Part shown: piece by piece, positions 1 through 11,112 of the stretch
Numbering within the stretch: the first letter of the stretch is position 1
How the letters are laid out: the number at the start of each line of letters is the position of its first letter
Source: Isochrysis galbana
Lineage: Eukaryota; Haptophyta; Isochrysidales; Isochrysidaceae
Direction: 5' to 3'
Assembly: GCA_018136815.1 (NCBI GenBank)
Contig: CM030938.1
Location: 248,001 to 312,000 of the forward strand
DNA: 64,000 nt
The notes under the pieces: model-generated
What the model was told of the DNA's origin: nothing
The model's database searches: none
The model's input: only the letters and a program-made list of their open reading frames with translations
Made by a program: the position numbers and the translations under genes

Positions 1-2
1 CC

Positions 3-1502
3 CCTTCCTTCTTCGACCCATCGCTGGCTGCGAGGCGCATCCTCTCGGCCGAGGCTGCTTTGCTAGGCCGCGAGCTCGTCCAGCTGGGACTTAAGCAGGA
101 CCCAAGAGTGGTGCTGCGTCGCTCTCTCGATCTGGCGCGGGCCACCTATACTGTGGGTAATGAAGTCACGGCTGGGCTCCAGCCCACATCTCCCCCAGTC
201 CTGCTGAGAAGAATGTGCGAGGAGCTTGGCGCAACTTATATCAAGCTTGGACAGTTTGTTGCGAGCTCGCCCACGCTCTTCCCTCCGGATTATGTTATGG
301 AGTTTCAGAAGTGTCTAGATGCGACGCCGCCCATGCCCTGGCGCGAGGTCCGGTCTCTTGTCGAGACGGAGCTCGGCCGCCCCCTTGATCGTGTATTCAC
401 ATCGGTGTCGCAAACGCCCCTCGCGGCGGCCTCGATTGCTCAAGTTCACGCCGCTAAGCTTCGTAGCGGCGAGGATGTTGTTATCAAGGTCCAAAAGATT
501 GGTGTTCAGGACAGCCTGCAAGCTGATCTGGACCTCCTATATGGCGTTGTACGCGTGCTTGAGCTGGTTGGCTTGGCCACGTCGGAGCTGACAGATGTGG
601 TGAGCACTCTTCGCGATGCCATTTTTGAGGAGACTGACTTTCTAAAGGAAGCACAACGAACGACTCAATTTAGGGAATTCTTGGACCGTGCCGGTGGCCT
701 GGCTGATCAGGTGACTGTACCTAAAGTCTACCCGCAAGCCTCCTCTCGCCGTGTGCTAACGCTCGAACGCCTGTATGGTGTGCCAATGACGGACTTGGAT
801 GTGGTAAAACAATTTGTGCCCGAGCCTGAGCTCGCGCTCATTGTGGCACTGAACACTTGGGTTCTGTCTGTTCTGACGAATGAGTGGTTCCACGCCGATG
901 TGCATGCTGGTAATCTGCTGGTGTTGCGCGATGGCCGCATCGCCTTCATTGACTTCGGCATCGTTGGATCCATCCCGGAGAAGACGGCCAATGCCATGAT
1001 TGATTTTGTGCGCGCCTTCCCATCTGGCGACACTGTTGGCATAGCTTCAGCCCTCGCGGGCATGGGGTTCGTGGATGAGAGTGAGGTTGACATTCCAGCC
1101 TTCTCCCGCGACCTACGGGACGTGCTGGAATCAGTGGACGACATCACGTCTGAGGGTTCGGCGGGCGGTACCATTGACGAGAATCAGTTAAACAAGCTGG
1201 TTGCCTCCGTGGGCAAAGTGGCAGCAGGCTATGGGATTCGTTTTCCGCGCGAATTCGCACTACTGCTCAAGCAGGTCCTATATTTTGATCGCTTCACGCG
1301 CCTCCTTGCACCCGATCTCGATGTCATGAATGACGAGCGCATCACGATGAACCGATCATCACCGAACTCTAGCGTCACTTATTCGTCGCCTAAGATTGGC
1401 TATGGCCTTAGTGTGGAAAACATCCCCTCGGCTGAGGAACGTGATGTGGACGATAGCGATAGCATTAGTGAGAAGGTTGTCGAGGTCGAAGTGCTTCCGT
1501 AG
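3..1502 (+). CDS. ABC1/ADCK/UbiB-family atypical kinase, 5' end beyond the window
   Basis: The reading frame is open from base 3 to a TAG at 1500-1502 with no methionine before the conserved core, so the start (or an upstream exon) lies left of the window. Seen: the ABC1 signature around LGATYIKLGQF (about 234-255), the Ala-rich nucleotide loop LAAASIAQVHAA, VVIKVQK with the putative catalytic lysine, FHADVHAGNLL (HxDxHxGN catalytic loop) and IDFGIVG (DFG equivalent). Family knowledge: these proteins act in quinone or isoprenoid lipid metabolism in mitochondria or plastids and often have ATPase rather than protein kinase activity. The last 60 residues are acidic and serine-rich and look disordered. 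Organelle targeting cannot be judged without the N-terminus. No intron is needed in the visible part. The family call is firm; the substrate is unknown. Confidence 0.93.
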   Translation, partial: PSFFDPSLAARRILSAEAALLGRELVQLGLKQDPRVVLRRSLDLARATYTVGNEVTAGLQPTSPPVLLRRMCEELGATYIKLGQFVASSPTLFPPDYVMEFQKCLDATPPMPWREVRSLVETELGRPLDRVFTSVSQTPLAAASIAQVHAAKLRSGEDVVIKVQKIGVQDSLQADLDLLYGVVRVLELVGLATSELTDVVSTLRDAIFEETDFLKEAQRTTQFREFLDRAGGLADQVTVPKVYPQASSRRVLTLERLYGVPMTDLDVVKQFVPEPELALIVALNTWVLSVLTNEWFHADVHAGNLLVLRDGRIAFIDFGIVGSIPEKTANAMIDFVRAFPSGDTVGIASALAGMGFVDESEVDIPAFSRDLRDVLESVDDITSEGSAGGTIDENQLNKLVASVGKVAAGYGIRFPREFALLLKQVLYFDRFTRLLAPDLDVMNDERITMNRSSPNSSVTYSSPKIGYGLSVENIPSAEERDVDDSDSISEKVVEVEVLP

Positions 1503-1938
1503 CAGTGTTGTGGTTGCAGTCTCACTAGGTCTCAGTTGGGTTACTTATTCTATAGCACGTAAGTTGCGATACAGCGCTCTGAGAAAGTGCAACCTGAACC
1601 TGAGGCCTGGGGTCTTTGTTTTAAAACATTGTTTTCAACCCCCCCCTCCCCCATTCTCGTATCAAACTACCCACACTTTGCAGGGTAGACCGGCGACTCG
1701 CCGCCCCTCATTTGAGGGACTTCTTGGCAAACTCAGCACAATTGTTTTGTTTTGGCTAAAACCCCACATATCGGGTATAACGTATAACTTCATTCACTAT
1801 TTACATGCGTCTCTCGCCCACTGAGTGAAGTGCACGCAATGGCAGTAGGGCGAACACATAACGTGGATATATTGGACGACTACCCAGTTGACTCGCCACC
1901 CCTCATTTTAGGGACTCCTCCGAGGCGGAACTCAGAGT
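1503..1938. other. Intergenic, short diverged direct repeat
   Basis: No convincing gene. A motif of about 30 bases (GACTCGCC-CCCTCATTT-AGGGACT) occurs near 1692-1724 and again near 1889-1918, followed both times by an AACTCAG-containing stretch. It probably belongs to a decayed repeat abutting the TIR-type sequence that follows. Confidence 0.5.
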
Positions 1939-1939
1939 T

Positions 1940-2030
1940 AGGGCGATCAAACGGTCAAATACTATCTTAACTTCTAACTTCTAAGGGTGTAAAAATGAAA
2001 GTTGAAAAAGTCAGGATTGAGGAAATACAC
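1940..2030 (+). repeat. Left end of GGGCGGTCAAACA-type TIR element
   Basis: The sequence reads GGGCGATCAAACGGTCAAA, then TTAACTTCTAAGGGTGTAAAAAT, then AGTCAGGATTGAGG. The same ordered blocks occur at 4835-4925, in reverse at 37090-37161, and in reverse at 46214-46278. The shared order of an outer GGGCGGTCAAACA, a middle TTTTAACTTCTAAGGGTG and an inner AGTCAAGATTGAGG marks a long structured terminal repeat. No matching right end was found near this copy. Confidence 0.7.
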
Positions 2031-2050
2031 CAAAGTTCCGGTTCTTTCTT

Positions 2051-2882
2051 GTGGCTCGTGGAGTGGAGTGGCTGTGGCTGTGTGTGTGGAGTGAGACTCA
2101 AAGGAATGTTGTGACCAAGTATGGGGCACACCAGGGACACCCAGGCTCACAAAGGGCTGAGCACGGGGGGCACTGGGGCTGGAGGGAGGCGAGGCACCAG
2201 GGGGGAACACCGCCAGCACGAACATGGGGCGACGTGGGGCGAGACAGCTCGCCCAGAGCCCTTGGGAGTGCGGCCATGGGGGCGACTCTCGGGAACTCTG
2301 GACGAAGACAAGAGAAAGAGCGGGAAACACACGGGGCTGCTCGGCGCGCGCCCATGCAGCAGCGCAGCCCATCGCATGGGCGCCAACGCAGGAGCTGGCT
2401 GCTCTGCGTCGGCGTCGACGGCGGAGACGGCGGTGGCGATGCGGGCAGCAAGCGCGGCGCGAGAGGCACGGTTGGGGTTGGGGTTGGGTTGCATGGCAGT
2501 GGCCAAGAGGGCAGAGTGAGCGAGAGTGCAGAGTGCGGAGAGAGGAGGGCAACGCGACGCGCTCGCGACTCGCGAGTCGCAGAGAAGGGTGCCCCCCCTG
2601 TATCCTGGTACTGTTTTTGGTACTGTTTTTCTCTGTTTTTCTATGAATGCCAAAAACATACTGTTTTAACTGTTTCTCGACCGCCCACCACTGTTTTTCC
2701 CATCTAGGCCGTCAGAGGCCTGAAATCGGGTAATTTTCGAAAATTTTGCCGGAAGACCCCCGGTTTTTTTTGCTGATATCCCACACCGGAACCTATAGGG
2801 AGCTTATTTGCTTATTTAGGCCTTCGTTTGCCCATTACAGATGGTGCCCTCCGCACCCCCCTAGTGAGTGACCGGGCTACAG
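2051..2882. repeat. Dispersed repeat body, partly duplicated near 46.1 and 47.6 kb
   Basis: The stretch 2057-2190 (GTGGAGTGGAGTGGCTGTGG, later GGGCTGAGCACGGGG and CTGGGGCTGGAGGGAGGC) is closely similar to 47626-47766. The stretch 2757-2882 (CCCCCGGTTTTT, CCTATAGGGAGCTTATTT, AGGCCTTCGTTTGCCCATTACAG, CTAGTGAGTGA) is closely similar to 46088-46212. In the 46-kb copy this second block runs directly into a GGGCGGTCAAACA-type right terminus, so both blocks probably belong to one DNA transposon family starting at 1940. Many long overlapping frames on both strands here are compositional; none looks coding. Confidence 0.6.
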
Positions 2883-3080
2883 ATACAGGGGCCTCTGGGC
2901 GGCTCCCACGGCCAGTGAGGCGAGCGTGGGAGAGGGAGGGGGAGGGGGGGGGCAAGGGGCTGAGCCGCAGCCTCCACTGCCCTTTGAGCTGCCCTTGCTG
3001 GCCCTCAGGGAGCCCCTAAATCAAGGACCTATGAGAGCAGGCCGTGGCGTGCCGCATGGCGAGGTGCCCCTGGGAGAGTG
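2883..3080 (+). repeat. Fragment of the 16-bp-TSD retroposon superfamily
   Basis: The text around 2920-3065 (GCGTGGGAGAGGGAGG, GGGGCTGAGCCGCAGCCTCC, GAGCTGCCCTTGCTGGCCCT, GCAGGCCGTGGCG-GCCGCATGGCGA) matches the bodies of the elements at 17893-18841 and 60083-61000. It replaces the expected right end of the DNA element at 1940-2882. I could not define its ends. Confidence 0.55.
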
Positions 3081-3238
3081 GGAGAGAAGAGAGAGATGGG
3101 CGAGAGTGGGAGTGGGAGAGAAGGGGGGGGTCCGGAGATCTGGACCCCAGCGGGTCAAGCAGTCGAGAGAGATACAAAGAACAATAAACCGAGCGGAAGC
3201 ATCTATTTTGGTGCATCGGCAGTAAAGAGTTCAACTGA

Positions 3239-4345
<1,107 letters not shown>

Positions 4346-4640
4346 ATGCCACGTACTGTGTTTGTATTGGTATGTATTCGCCCTCATTCTTTCTCACCCT
4401 TCGTGGATGACCGGCGAGTGCCAGTGTGGTCCACTAGTGAGTGCTGATCACCTCGTTCGCCCATTCATCCAATTATGTTAATAACATTTTGTTCTGTCGA
4501 CCCGAACGCAAGTTAATTCCCATGGACTTCGGTCAATGTCACAATGAGCCTGGCTACTCGCTACTCATCATATATTACTACAATTCTCCACATCCCCAGA
4601 GTGTCCAAGGATTCCCCAGAGTCCCCTCCTACCTGCCCAA
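4346..4640. other. Calmodulin 3' flank
   Basis: No coding signal. This presumably holds the 3' UTR and terminator region of the calmodulin gene. I see no clear polyadenylation signal or repeat here. Confidence 0.4.
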
Positions 4641-4760
4641 GCAACAACTAGGATTATACTTGGTGGCGATGGAGCGCGCTGCCGCGACTCCCCTCACCTT
4701 CGGGCCCCCGCCGAGGGCGCCTCCCTCGCGCGGACGCTCGAATTCTAGCAAGGGGGAAGG
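4641..4760 (+). repeat. 5' fragment of retroposon superfamily (same 5' end as the copy at 33572)
   Basis: CAACAACTAGGATTATACTTGG at 4642-4663, then GATGGAGCGCGCTGCCGCGACTCCCCTC-CCTTCGGGCCCCC, parallels 33569-33640. Both start an ORF with MERA(A/D)ATPL(T/S)FGPP. Here the match stops after about 110 bases and the frame soon closes. The following text (4795-4825, CACCGCGGCTTGGGCGAGGCAGA) matches the repeat at 5604-6190, so this is a chimeric or internally deleted copy. Confidence 0.6.
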
Positions 4761-4834
4761 GGGTGTCGCATCCGTATCGCGGTGGTGATCATGAGGCCAC
4801 CACCGCGGCTTGGGCGAGGCAGAAGGCTATCGTA

Positions 4835-4925
4835 GGGCGGTCAAACAGTGTTTTTTTATTAGTAGGGCGGTCAAACACGCCTTTTAACTTCTAAGGGTGA
4901 AAATTCACCAAGTCAAGATTGAGGT
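4835..4925 (+). repeat. Two nested left ends of the GGGCGGTCAAACA TIR family
   Basis: GGGCGGTCAAACAGTG starts at 4835 and GGGCGGTCAAACACGC at 4865. Only the second is followed by TTTTAACTTCTAAGGGTGAAAAT and AGTCAAGATTGAGG. This looks like one terminus inserted into, or slipped within, another. No right terminus follows. Confidence 0.65.
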
Positions 4926-5603
4926 TTTATCACGCGATTTTTAGGGAATTACCCTGGAAATGGGTATATTAGGCAGAATCTTATAAGAAATATGCACATT
5001 TTCGACGCCATTCGACACACAGACCCAAAAACGTTTTCGCGCTCGTGCGAAATTGACGTCGACCACAAAAGTGCACCACAGGTCGCGCTGTGCGACGCGC
5101 GCCTACGTTCCCCGGGCACGGTTACCGCAGGACAGGCAGTACAGAGCCCTGCGCGATCGCACGGCGTCGCCTGCGTCCTCCACCTCGCCCCTGCTGGCAT
5201 CTGCTGCCAGCCTCTCGCGCGCGTGCAGTGCGCGGCTGGCTGCGAGCCGTCAAAATGACGGTGCTGCGCATGATGGGCTGGCCCATCACGCGCGGCACCG
5301 CCTCAGTATGGTGGGAGGGGGTGCCTGCTGGCCTCCTGGCCGCGCAGACCCTCGCCAGAGCGGCCACAGGCCGCGTGCGAGGCCACTGGCGAGGCCCGAG
5401 CCCATTGAACGTTGAGCCGTCGCCGAGGGAGGCCCGGAGAGCCCAACTTCGAACCGATGCCGGGCGCGTTGCGTGCCCGTTTTCGACGATCCATCCGGAT
5501 GGGGGACCTGCCCAAAAATCCGCTCCGAGCGCGCGGAACGCGCTCGTTGCTCGAAATTTTGGGCAGGAGGGGCGGACCCAGTGGAATCCAGCCCATTGGG
5601 GCC

Positions 5604-6190
5604 CAAGGGGAGGCCATGAGCCATCCTCCTTGTCCCCTCCACACCACAAGCCATCGGCACACCATGGAGGGTGAGTGAGCGAGGCAAGGGGGGAGATGAG
5701 GTCCGAGCGCTCCGCATGGGGGCAAGAAGGCGCCGGATGAATGCGGGCAGGTGGGCAGGGTCCATAGGGACCCACCCAGTCCCGTGCAGCAGCTCCATAT
5801 CGAGGTGGCGCCCATGGGGCAACCACCGCGGCTTGGGCGAGGCAGAGCGCCATCGCCGATCGCATCGCCAATCGTATATCGCCGGATAAGATTCTTACTA
5901 CATTCACGCGCACGCACATTCACACAAACGCGCGCAAAACTAATAGTAACAAAGTAAGAGCGCGCGGGGAAATTTCTGTGCCGCAAGAATGCCCCGCGCG
6001 GACTCGAAACGGCCGCGAGGGAGAAGTGAGAAGCAGAGACCTCAGTATAAACATACAGAGGTTAGAATGAGCATCCACGATGCATGAGATGGATGTATCC
6101 ATGATCCATGATAGATATGCATCTATGATGCACATATCATGGATGTATCCATGATACTATGATGCACATATCATGGATGTATCCATGATA
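5604..6190. repeat. Dispersed repeat, copy 1 (copy 2 at 32961-33509)
   Basis: From CAAGGGGAGGCCATGAGCCA to ATGGATGTATCCATGAT this block is nearly identical to 32961-33509 in the same orientation. Differences are small: a TGAG insertion near 5670, a duplicated GGCGCC in copy 2, and extra palindromic units here. Flanks are unrelated, so these are two insertions of one element. Translations on either strand are conserved only because the DNA is; no recognisable protein results. The preceding 5000-5600 may be the rest of a longer copy. Confidence 0.85.
6078..6190. repeat. Cluster of ATGGATGTATCCAT palindromes
   Basis: Overlapping palindromes built from ATGGATGTATCCAT and GATGCATC/ATGCATCTATGAT recur at the right end of the repeat. 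Copy 2 has fewer units, so the number varies between copies. They could form hairpins at an element terminus. Confidence 0.7.
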
Positions 6191-7250
6191 TGGGCATGGT
6201 GTCCTTGCTGGCGTATGGCTGTCAGGGGACGGCTCGGGCCGCGCCTCGTGCGCACCTTGGTCGGTGGGGCGCCTTCTCGTGGGCGCTTCGGGTGCGAGGC
6301 GTCGAGCAAGGCCGCAAGGCCCGGTCGTGCCGAGTGTCTGCTAGTTGCGAGAGGTGCCTCCCGCTTGCCCCTCGTCAAGATGTTGAGCAAGTTGAGTCAG
6401 ATCCTGAGGGTGATGTGGCTTCAGTCTTCAGTCATGTTGCAGATGACATGGAACCTTAGCATTCAATAGGACGACAAACGGTGTACAGTGTAGCGCCGTA
6501 GCGTCCTACGCAGTGCAGCAGACTACACCACGCACACGCGAGTGTGGACGCTCTCCAAGGCAGCATTCGCTGAAATTTCGGCTTGCTGCAGATCAGGTAA
6601 CCCCCTGAGACAATTGTCCATGACTCCCTTCGCTCCCTATCCGCCCTCCATCCACTCCATATGCATTTACATCATTATAACAATAGTACTCATTATCATT
6701 AGACACACGCGCAGCTGCCACTGGCCGGTGAGACTTGTACACAAAAGTAAATCATGAAAAGTTGTCCCGGGGGGTTATGCAAAGCACACCATGCTCTGCA
6801 GCCCCCACAATTGACCCCTAGGTGCCCCCTAGTGCGATATGCATGCCCTCAACCAAGCCTCACAATCACTGCATGACAAAATCTCTCCGACTTGCAGTAC
6901 ACATACTGCGGCCCGCGGATTTTCGTCGAGACACGCCGTCAGAACACACCTGCACATTTTCAAAGTACAGGAGAGCGCCGGGGTGATCACAGTACGTGTG
7001 GACCACTGCCAGTTCCTCCAGGTCTGCCCCTGCAATGCGGGAACCCCCAAAGGGTACCCCACCCAGCAGACCCATTGCTGCTCGTCCGCCTTGAGAGTAA
7101 CCCCCCTCAGACACTCCCGCGAGCCTACAGTCTCCGTGACTCTATGCTCTGCCTGCGCCACACCGGCCACCGTCTCCTCATCCTCTTCAAGGCCACACAG
7201 TAGGCGAAGCCATGCCGACATCGTCGCCTTCTCGAACGCTCAACCTGTAT
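6191..7250. other. No recognisable gene
   Basis: A frame on + at 6190-6459 ends in an acidic peptide (DVEQVESDPEGDVASVFSHV) and a minus frame at 6829-7221 is complete, but neither shows a domain I know. Codon bias and context do not decide. This may be the decayed left part of the transposon whose transposase starts near 8018. Confidence 0.3.
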
Positions 7251-8017
7251 GACGTGCAGGGGCAGGGGCTACGGCCGCGGCCCGGGCGTCGCAGCAGCGG
7301 CCCCTGCGCCTCCTCTAAGCTCAGCTGGGAGTGTGTACAGCGGGTCATCGAATGCGAGATGCCATGCATGGCCCCCAGTCCTCGGTGAAGGCCAGAGAGC
7401 TCCTCGCTGGCGGCCGCGCGCACCCTCCGCCCACCCACCAAGTAGCCCCTTAAAGAAAACCTGGGGAACCACCTTAAGGTGGGGCTGCCACCGATGGGGG
7501 GGGGGGGGGGGGTTCGCAAGTGGTGGGAAAGCCAGCGACGGCGGGTGGGGGGGGGGGCAGCGCCGGAGCGCCATGGCTCCCAGCGATCCTCGGAGGACAG
7601 CAGCCGAGGGGAGGGAAGGGGAGGGCATGTCTCACACACCATCAGACGCTGGGAGGGCCATGGGGAGCCGGAGTCTCGCGCCCGCCACGAGAGAGATGGC
7701 CTCTCAGACGATGGAGGCAGACGAGGTCGCAGACGTTCGGCCGCGTCGCAAGTCGAGGGGGATGGCCACCCCTCAGGAGGTGGAAGAGGGGTGCAGGCGC
7801 ACCCGAGCGCCGAGGGCCTCCTTGGATTTTGGTTCGCCGGGCGGGCACGGTGCCATGCGGCACAGCAGGCTGCCACCGGCTGTGGTTGTGGCCACTCCTC
7901 TTCTTCAGCCTGCGCCAGCGGCAGCGGAGGATCCGCCGCCGCCGCCTCGTCTTCCACCACCTCCTCCGCCCAGCCTGGTGCAACCCCAGGAGGCACTCTC
8001 GTACTCCTTTATTGTGA

Positions 8018-10147
8018 GTGGAGAGATGCTCGCCTCTAAGCTGTAAGCTGTGCATGAGGTTCGCATGCCCCTCTTGTGGAGAGAAATCGTTGGGGCCAGG
8101 AGCCAACGAGAAAGTCTATGGAGGCAGAGGGCTGACGCTCCATCTGAGGTGCACCGAGGCGGACTGCGGGAAAACTGTGCATCTTCGCTTGGGCGGGATG
8201 ACAGCATTGCAAAAGGAGCCGCGCCCTCTTCGGCCCATCGGTGACGATGAGGCTGATTTGGAAGATGCAGAGGACAGTCGTTGCAGCTCGCGCGGTGAGG
8301 ATGAGGAAGAGGATATGCCGCCGGCGAAGGGCTCATACTCGAGGGAGTGTGTCGTTGCTGTGCTGGCAGCTCTCGTTGGTGGGAAGCAATATTCTGCATA
8401 CGAAGCATCGGCGTTAATGTCGGGTATGAAACCCATGTCTCGAAAAACATTCGAGCGGTACGTTCGCCGCGTGGCTCCATATGTGCAAGCTGTTGCAGAG
8501 GAGAGCATGGAGCTCGTGCGATACGCCATGGTGCGCTACGGCGACGTTCACAAGGGTGGAGCTGTCGTGGCAAACAACATGGTGCTCACCAACGACTGCT
8601 TTTGGCAAACGCGGGGGCACTACGCCATCAATGGCACTGGAACGATCTGCGAGTTGACGTCGGGCGGTATAATTTTCAGACATCATTGCTGTAAGTTGCC
8701 TGAGGCCGGCTCGCAGTTCGACGCTTACGAGGAGAGTGCCAAGTCAATGGACGCACGATCGCTCGAGCTCATGTTGGATGATGCAGTGAGATGGATGACG
8801 ACTGAGGTACAGCCGTTGCTTGACAGGTACAAGATTCGCGCGAGGGCGAAGTTCGCAGGCATCGTGCTTGATGGTGATGCCACCACGGACATTTTCGTGA
8901 ATAAGGTGCGCAACGACGCCATTGCAAGTGGCGATCCTGTTTGCTCAGAGCTGCGTGTGCGCCCGTGCGCCAACCACTTGGCAAAGAACATAGGAAAGAA
9001 AGCTGGGCAACTGGGCGCAGAGCTGCACCGCACGTGCTCCTGCAGCGTGCGACAAAAGAAGAACAATGCCGGTGCCTTCGCCACTGGTGCTCGAGATCAC
9101 ATAGGGTGCAACGGAGACAGTCATCCGCTCGTGAAGAAAATGCAGCGCGGGATGGGCGCCGCCATCCGAGGTGCTGCTGAGATGGAGAGGCAGGCTGGTG
9201 AGACCGTCGCCGACGCAGGCATTAGGGCAGTTGAAGAGTGTCTGCTGCACCTGTTTGATGTGCATCGCGGACCAGGCTTCTTCACGGGCATCGTGCGAAA
9301 ATGCCGTCTGCACCCAGACGGCCAGCCAGCGTCTGTTACAAACAACTGCTTGGACTGGCAAGAGGGCATGCTGGACTACGTGGAGAAGAATGTTATCAAC
9401 CGGAAAGACTTGGTATTCGGTGAGCACGGAGCCGCGACGCAGAATGCTTCCGAGCGCGTCGGGAGCATTTGCCTACGCTACAGGCCCAAAGGCGTGGTGA
9501 TGCGTGACACGTTGTACCGTTGCACAACTGACCTTGCCATCGCGCACTGCAATAGCGTGGTGTTGGGTTGCATCCAATCCAAGCTTGAGGAGAGGGGTTG
9601 GGCGCCTGATGCGCGACTGCTAGCATTTGGCTGCTTCCAGGCTCGCGTTCTCCAACGAATGGCAATGACGGTGTCGCCGTATCAGCGCTCAGTCTGGCAG
9701 TCGCAACTCAACGAGCGAGTCGAGAAGAGTCTCACGAGGCGCACCGCTGCGTACTATCGCGAACGGGCTCTCAAGAGGCGCTTGCTCAAGATGCGCCGGC
9801 AGGCAGAGTCACAGGCGTCACGCGGCAGCAATTACGACCACAAAGCTCCCGAAGCAGCTTCGGTTAAAGGATCACCTGGAGCTTGTAAATGTTCTGCATT
9901 GGTCAAGTGTGCAACGATGGCGTGTGCTTGTCGTGTGGCCGGGGTGTCGTGCACGGATGCCTGCCATGGTGGGAGGCCCTCATTGAAATGCAGCAGGACG
10001 GGTGCTCAGCTGCCTTCCTGCAGTGAGGTGTCAAGCGGGTGTGGCACATCGTCTGATGCGTCGTGTTCTGCCGGTCAAGGTGTGAATTCCGACCCGGAGT
10101 CTGAGATACTCTCGGAGCTCAGCTGTTGCGAGGAGTGCGATATGTGA
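8018..10147 (+). CDS. Mutator-like DDE transposase with N-terminal zinc ribbon and C-terminal CXC-like domain
   Basis: About 700 residues. N-terminal paired cysteines (CKLC, CPSC, later C-x4-C) form a putative zinc ribbon. TNDCFWQTRGHYAINGTG near residue 190 resembles the first-Asp motif of Mutator-like/PF20700-type transposases (usually VSxDGTWxKRGHxS). VLDGDATTD near 285 would carry the second Asp, followed by RPCANHLAKNIGKK. The C-terminus has CKC-x4-KC-x4-CACR-x4-SC-x3-C, a tesmin/CXC-like pattern. The frame is intact. A stop lies just before the GTG at 8018; the first ATG is at 8054, so the start (or an upstream exon) is uncertain. No terminal inverted repeats were recognised around it. 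An alternative is another DDE family such as Kolobok. Confidence 0.65.
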   Translation: MERCSPLSCKLCMRFACPSCGEKSLGPGANEKVYGGRGLTLHLRCTEADCGKTVHLRLGGMTALQKEPRPLRPIGDDEADLEDAEDSRCSSRGEDEEEDMPPAKGSYSRECVVAVLAALVGGKQYSAYEASALMSGMKPMSRKTFERYVRRVAPYVQAVAEESMELVRYAMVRYGDVHKGGAVVANNMVLTNDCFWQTRGHYAINGTGTICELTSGGIIFRHHCCKLPEAGSQFDAYEESAKSMDARSLELMLDDAVRWMTTEVQPLLDRYKIRARAKFAGIVLDGDATTDIFVNKVRNDAIASGDPVCSELRVRPCANHLAKNIGKKAGQLGAELHRTCSCSVRQKKNNAGAFATGARDHIGCNGDSHPLVKKMQRGMGAAIRGAAEMERQAGETVADAGIRAVEECLLHLFDVHRGPGFFTGIVRKCRLHPDGQPASVTNNCLDWQEGMLDYVEKNVINRKDLVFGEHGAATQNASERVGSICLRYRPKGVVMRDTLYRCTTDLAIAHCNSVVLGCIQSKLEERGWAPDARLLAFGCFQARVLQRMAMTVSPYQRSVWQSQLNERVEKSLTRRTAAYYRERALKRRLLKMRRQAESQASRGSNYDHKAPEAASVKGSPGACKCSALVKCATMACACRVAGVSCTDACHGGRPSLKCSRTGAQLPSCSEVSSGCGTSSDASCSAGQGVNSDPESEILSELSCCEECDM

Positions 10148-11112
10148 CCGTGCTACTAAATTGTGACGTGTGGTGACACTTTCAAGTCTTGTAACTCGGG
10201 TGAATCCTGCAATGCCAAGGTAGCTGGCCGGCAATACCGATGTCAGCCATTAATTCAATCATCTTGATAATGATTTTCCGTGCTGGGCGCGGCCCAAAAA
10301 TAAAATGTAAGTCTTTACAGGCAACACGCCGTGCCGGCTTCATACTCCTACAACTCGAAACCATGGATCAATTAAGGTGTAGCTCTTGCACCTGCCCCTA
10401 GCACATTTGGCATATGAGGCTCCCACACCTCAATGCTTGCAAGATTCGACACTCACAACGCACAATTTCATTTTTCTCACGGCCACTCCCACACCAGGAG
10501 ATTGACATCAAACCACCCCCGCCGTTCAGGTCTCACGCGAAGGAATAGGTGCCACCATGGCTGTGAGCCGCCCCGGACCGGCTTCCCACATGTATGAGAT
10601 ACCTTCTGGAAGCCGCACGACGCACATACTTGCCGCCAGCAACCATCCGCCTGTGATAAGCAAGGCGAGGTCTGACTGTGGAGACGTCCAAGCCAAAGAC
10701 GTCAATGCTCACACGGGCCTTCGCGGAGCGTTCAGGCGGTCGCTCCCCGGGCAAAAGTGGCGCCGCATGACCTGCCTCGAACAGCCTCACCACCCCTTCC
10801 GCTCTCGCCGCGCCCGATTCAACCTCGTACCCTGCCGAGCGTCTCACGCAGCCCATCTGCAGCGCGCTTCCCCGACCCCACCCTAGCTCGGTGTGGTGGC
10901 ACGAGGGTGCACTGTGCGCGTGCTCGGGCAGGGGCCACATACCACCTGGTCCCTCAATCGGACGCTCAGCGCATCCGAGCGCCCAGCACAGCCGTCAGGC
11001 CCTGTGACAGCTGGAGGAGCGAGACTGCCGCCGCGCGCGCGCGCCCCCCCCTCCGTGGCCGTGCCACCTTAAGTAGCAAGCTACTGTAGACTCCGTCCTC
11101 TCTCGGCGAAGG
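10148..11112. other. Intergenic between transposase and acyltransferase
   Basis: 10148-10500 is AT-richer than its surroundings and is probably transposon 3' flank. 10530-11090 carries overlapping open frames on both strands of about 110-135 codons with no recognised domain. It is likely the promoter and 5' UTR of the next gene, rich in CpG. Confidence 0.35.

Noticed and set aside
2098..2707. Several long overlapping ORFs on both strands
   Set aside because: They come from GC-rich repeat DNA with no stop codons by composition; the copies at 46.1 and 47.6 kb do not preserve any of the frames.
5122..5986. Minus-strand ORFs of 180-265 codons, similar to ORFs at 32.95-33.35 kb
   Set aside because: The similarity reflects DNA-level repeat identity. 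The amino-acid sequences are Pro/Arg/Trp-rich with no domain, and frames break at indels between copies.
7187..8046. Overlapping ORFs of 120-269 codons around a poly-G run
   Set aside because: All three plus frames and two minus frames are open together and compositional. An upstream exon of the transposase is possible but cannot be picked.
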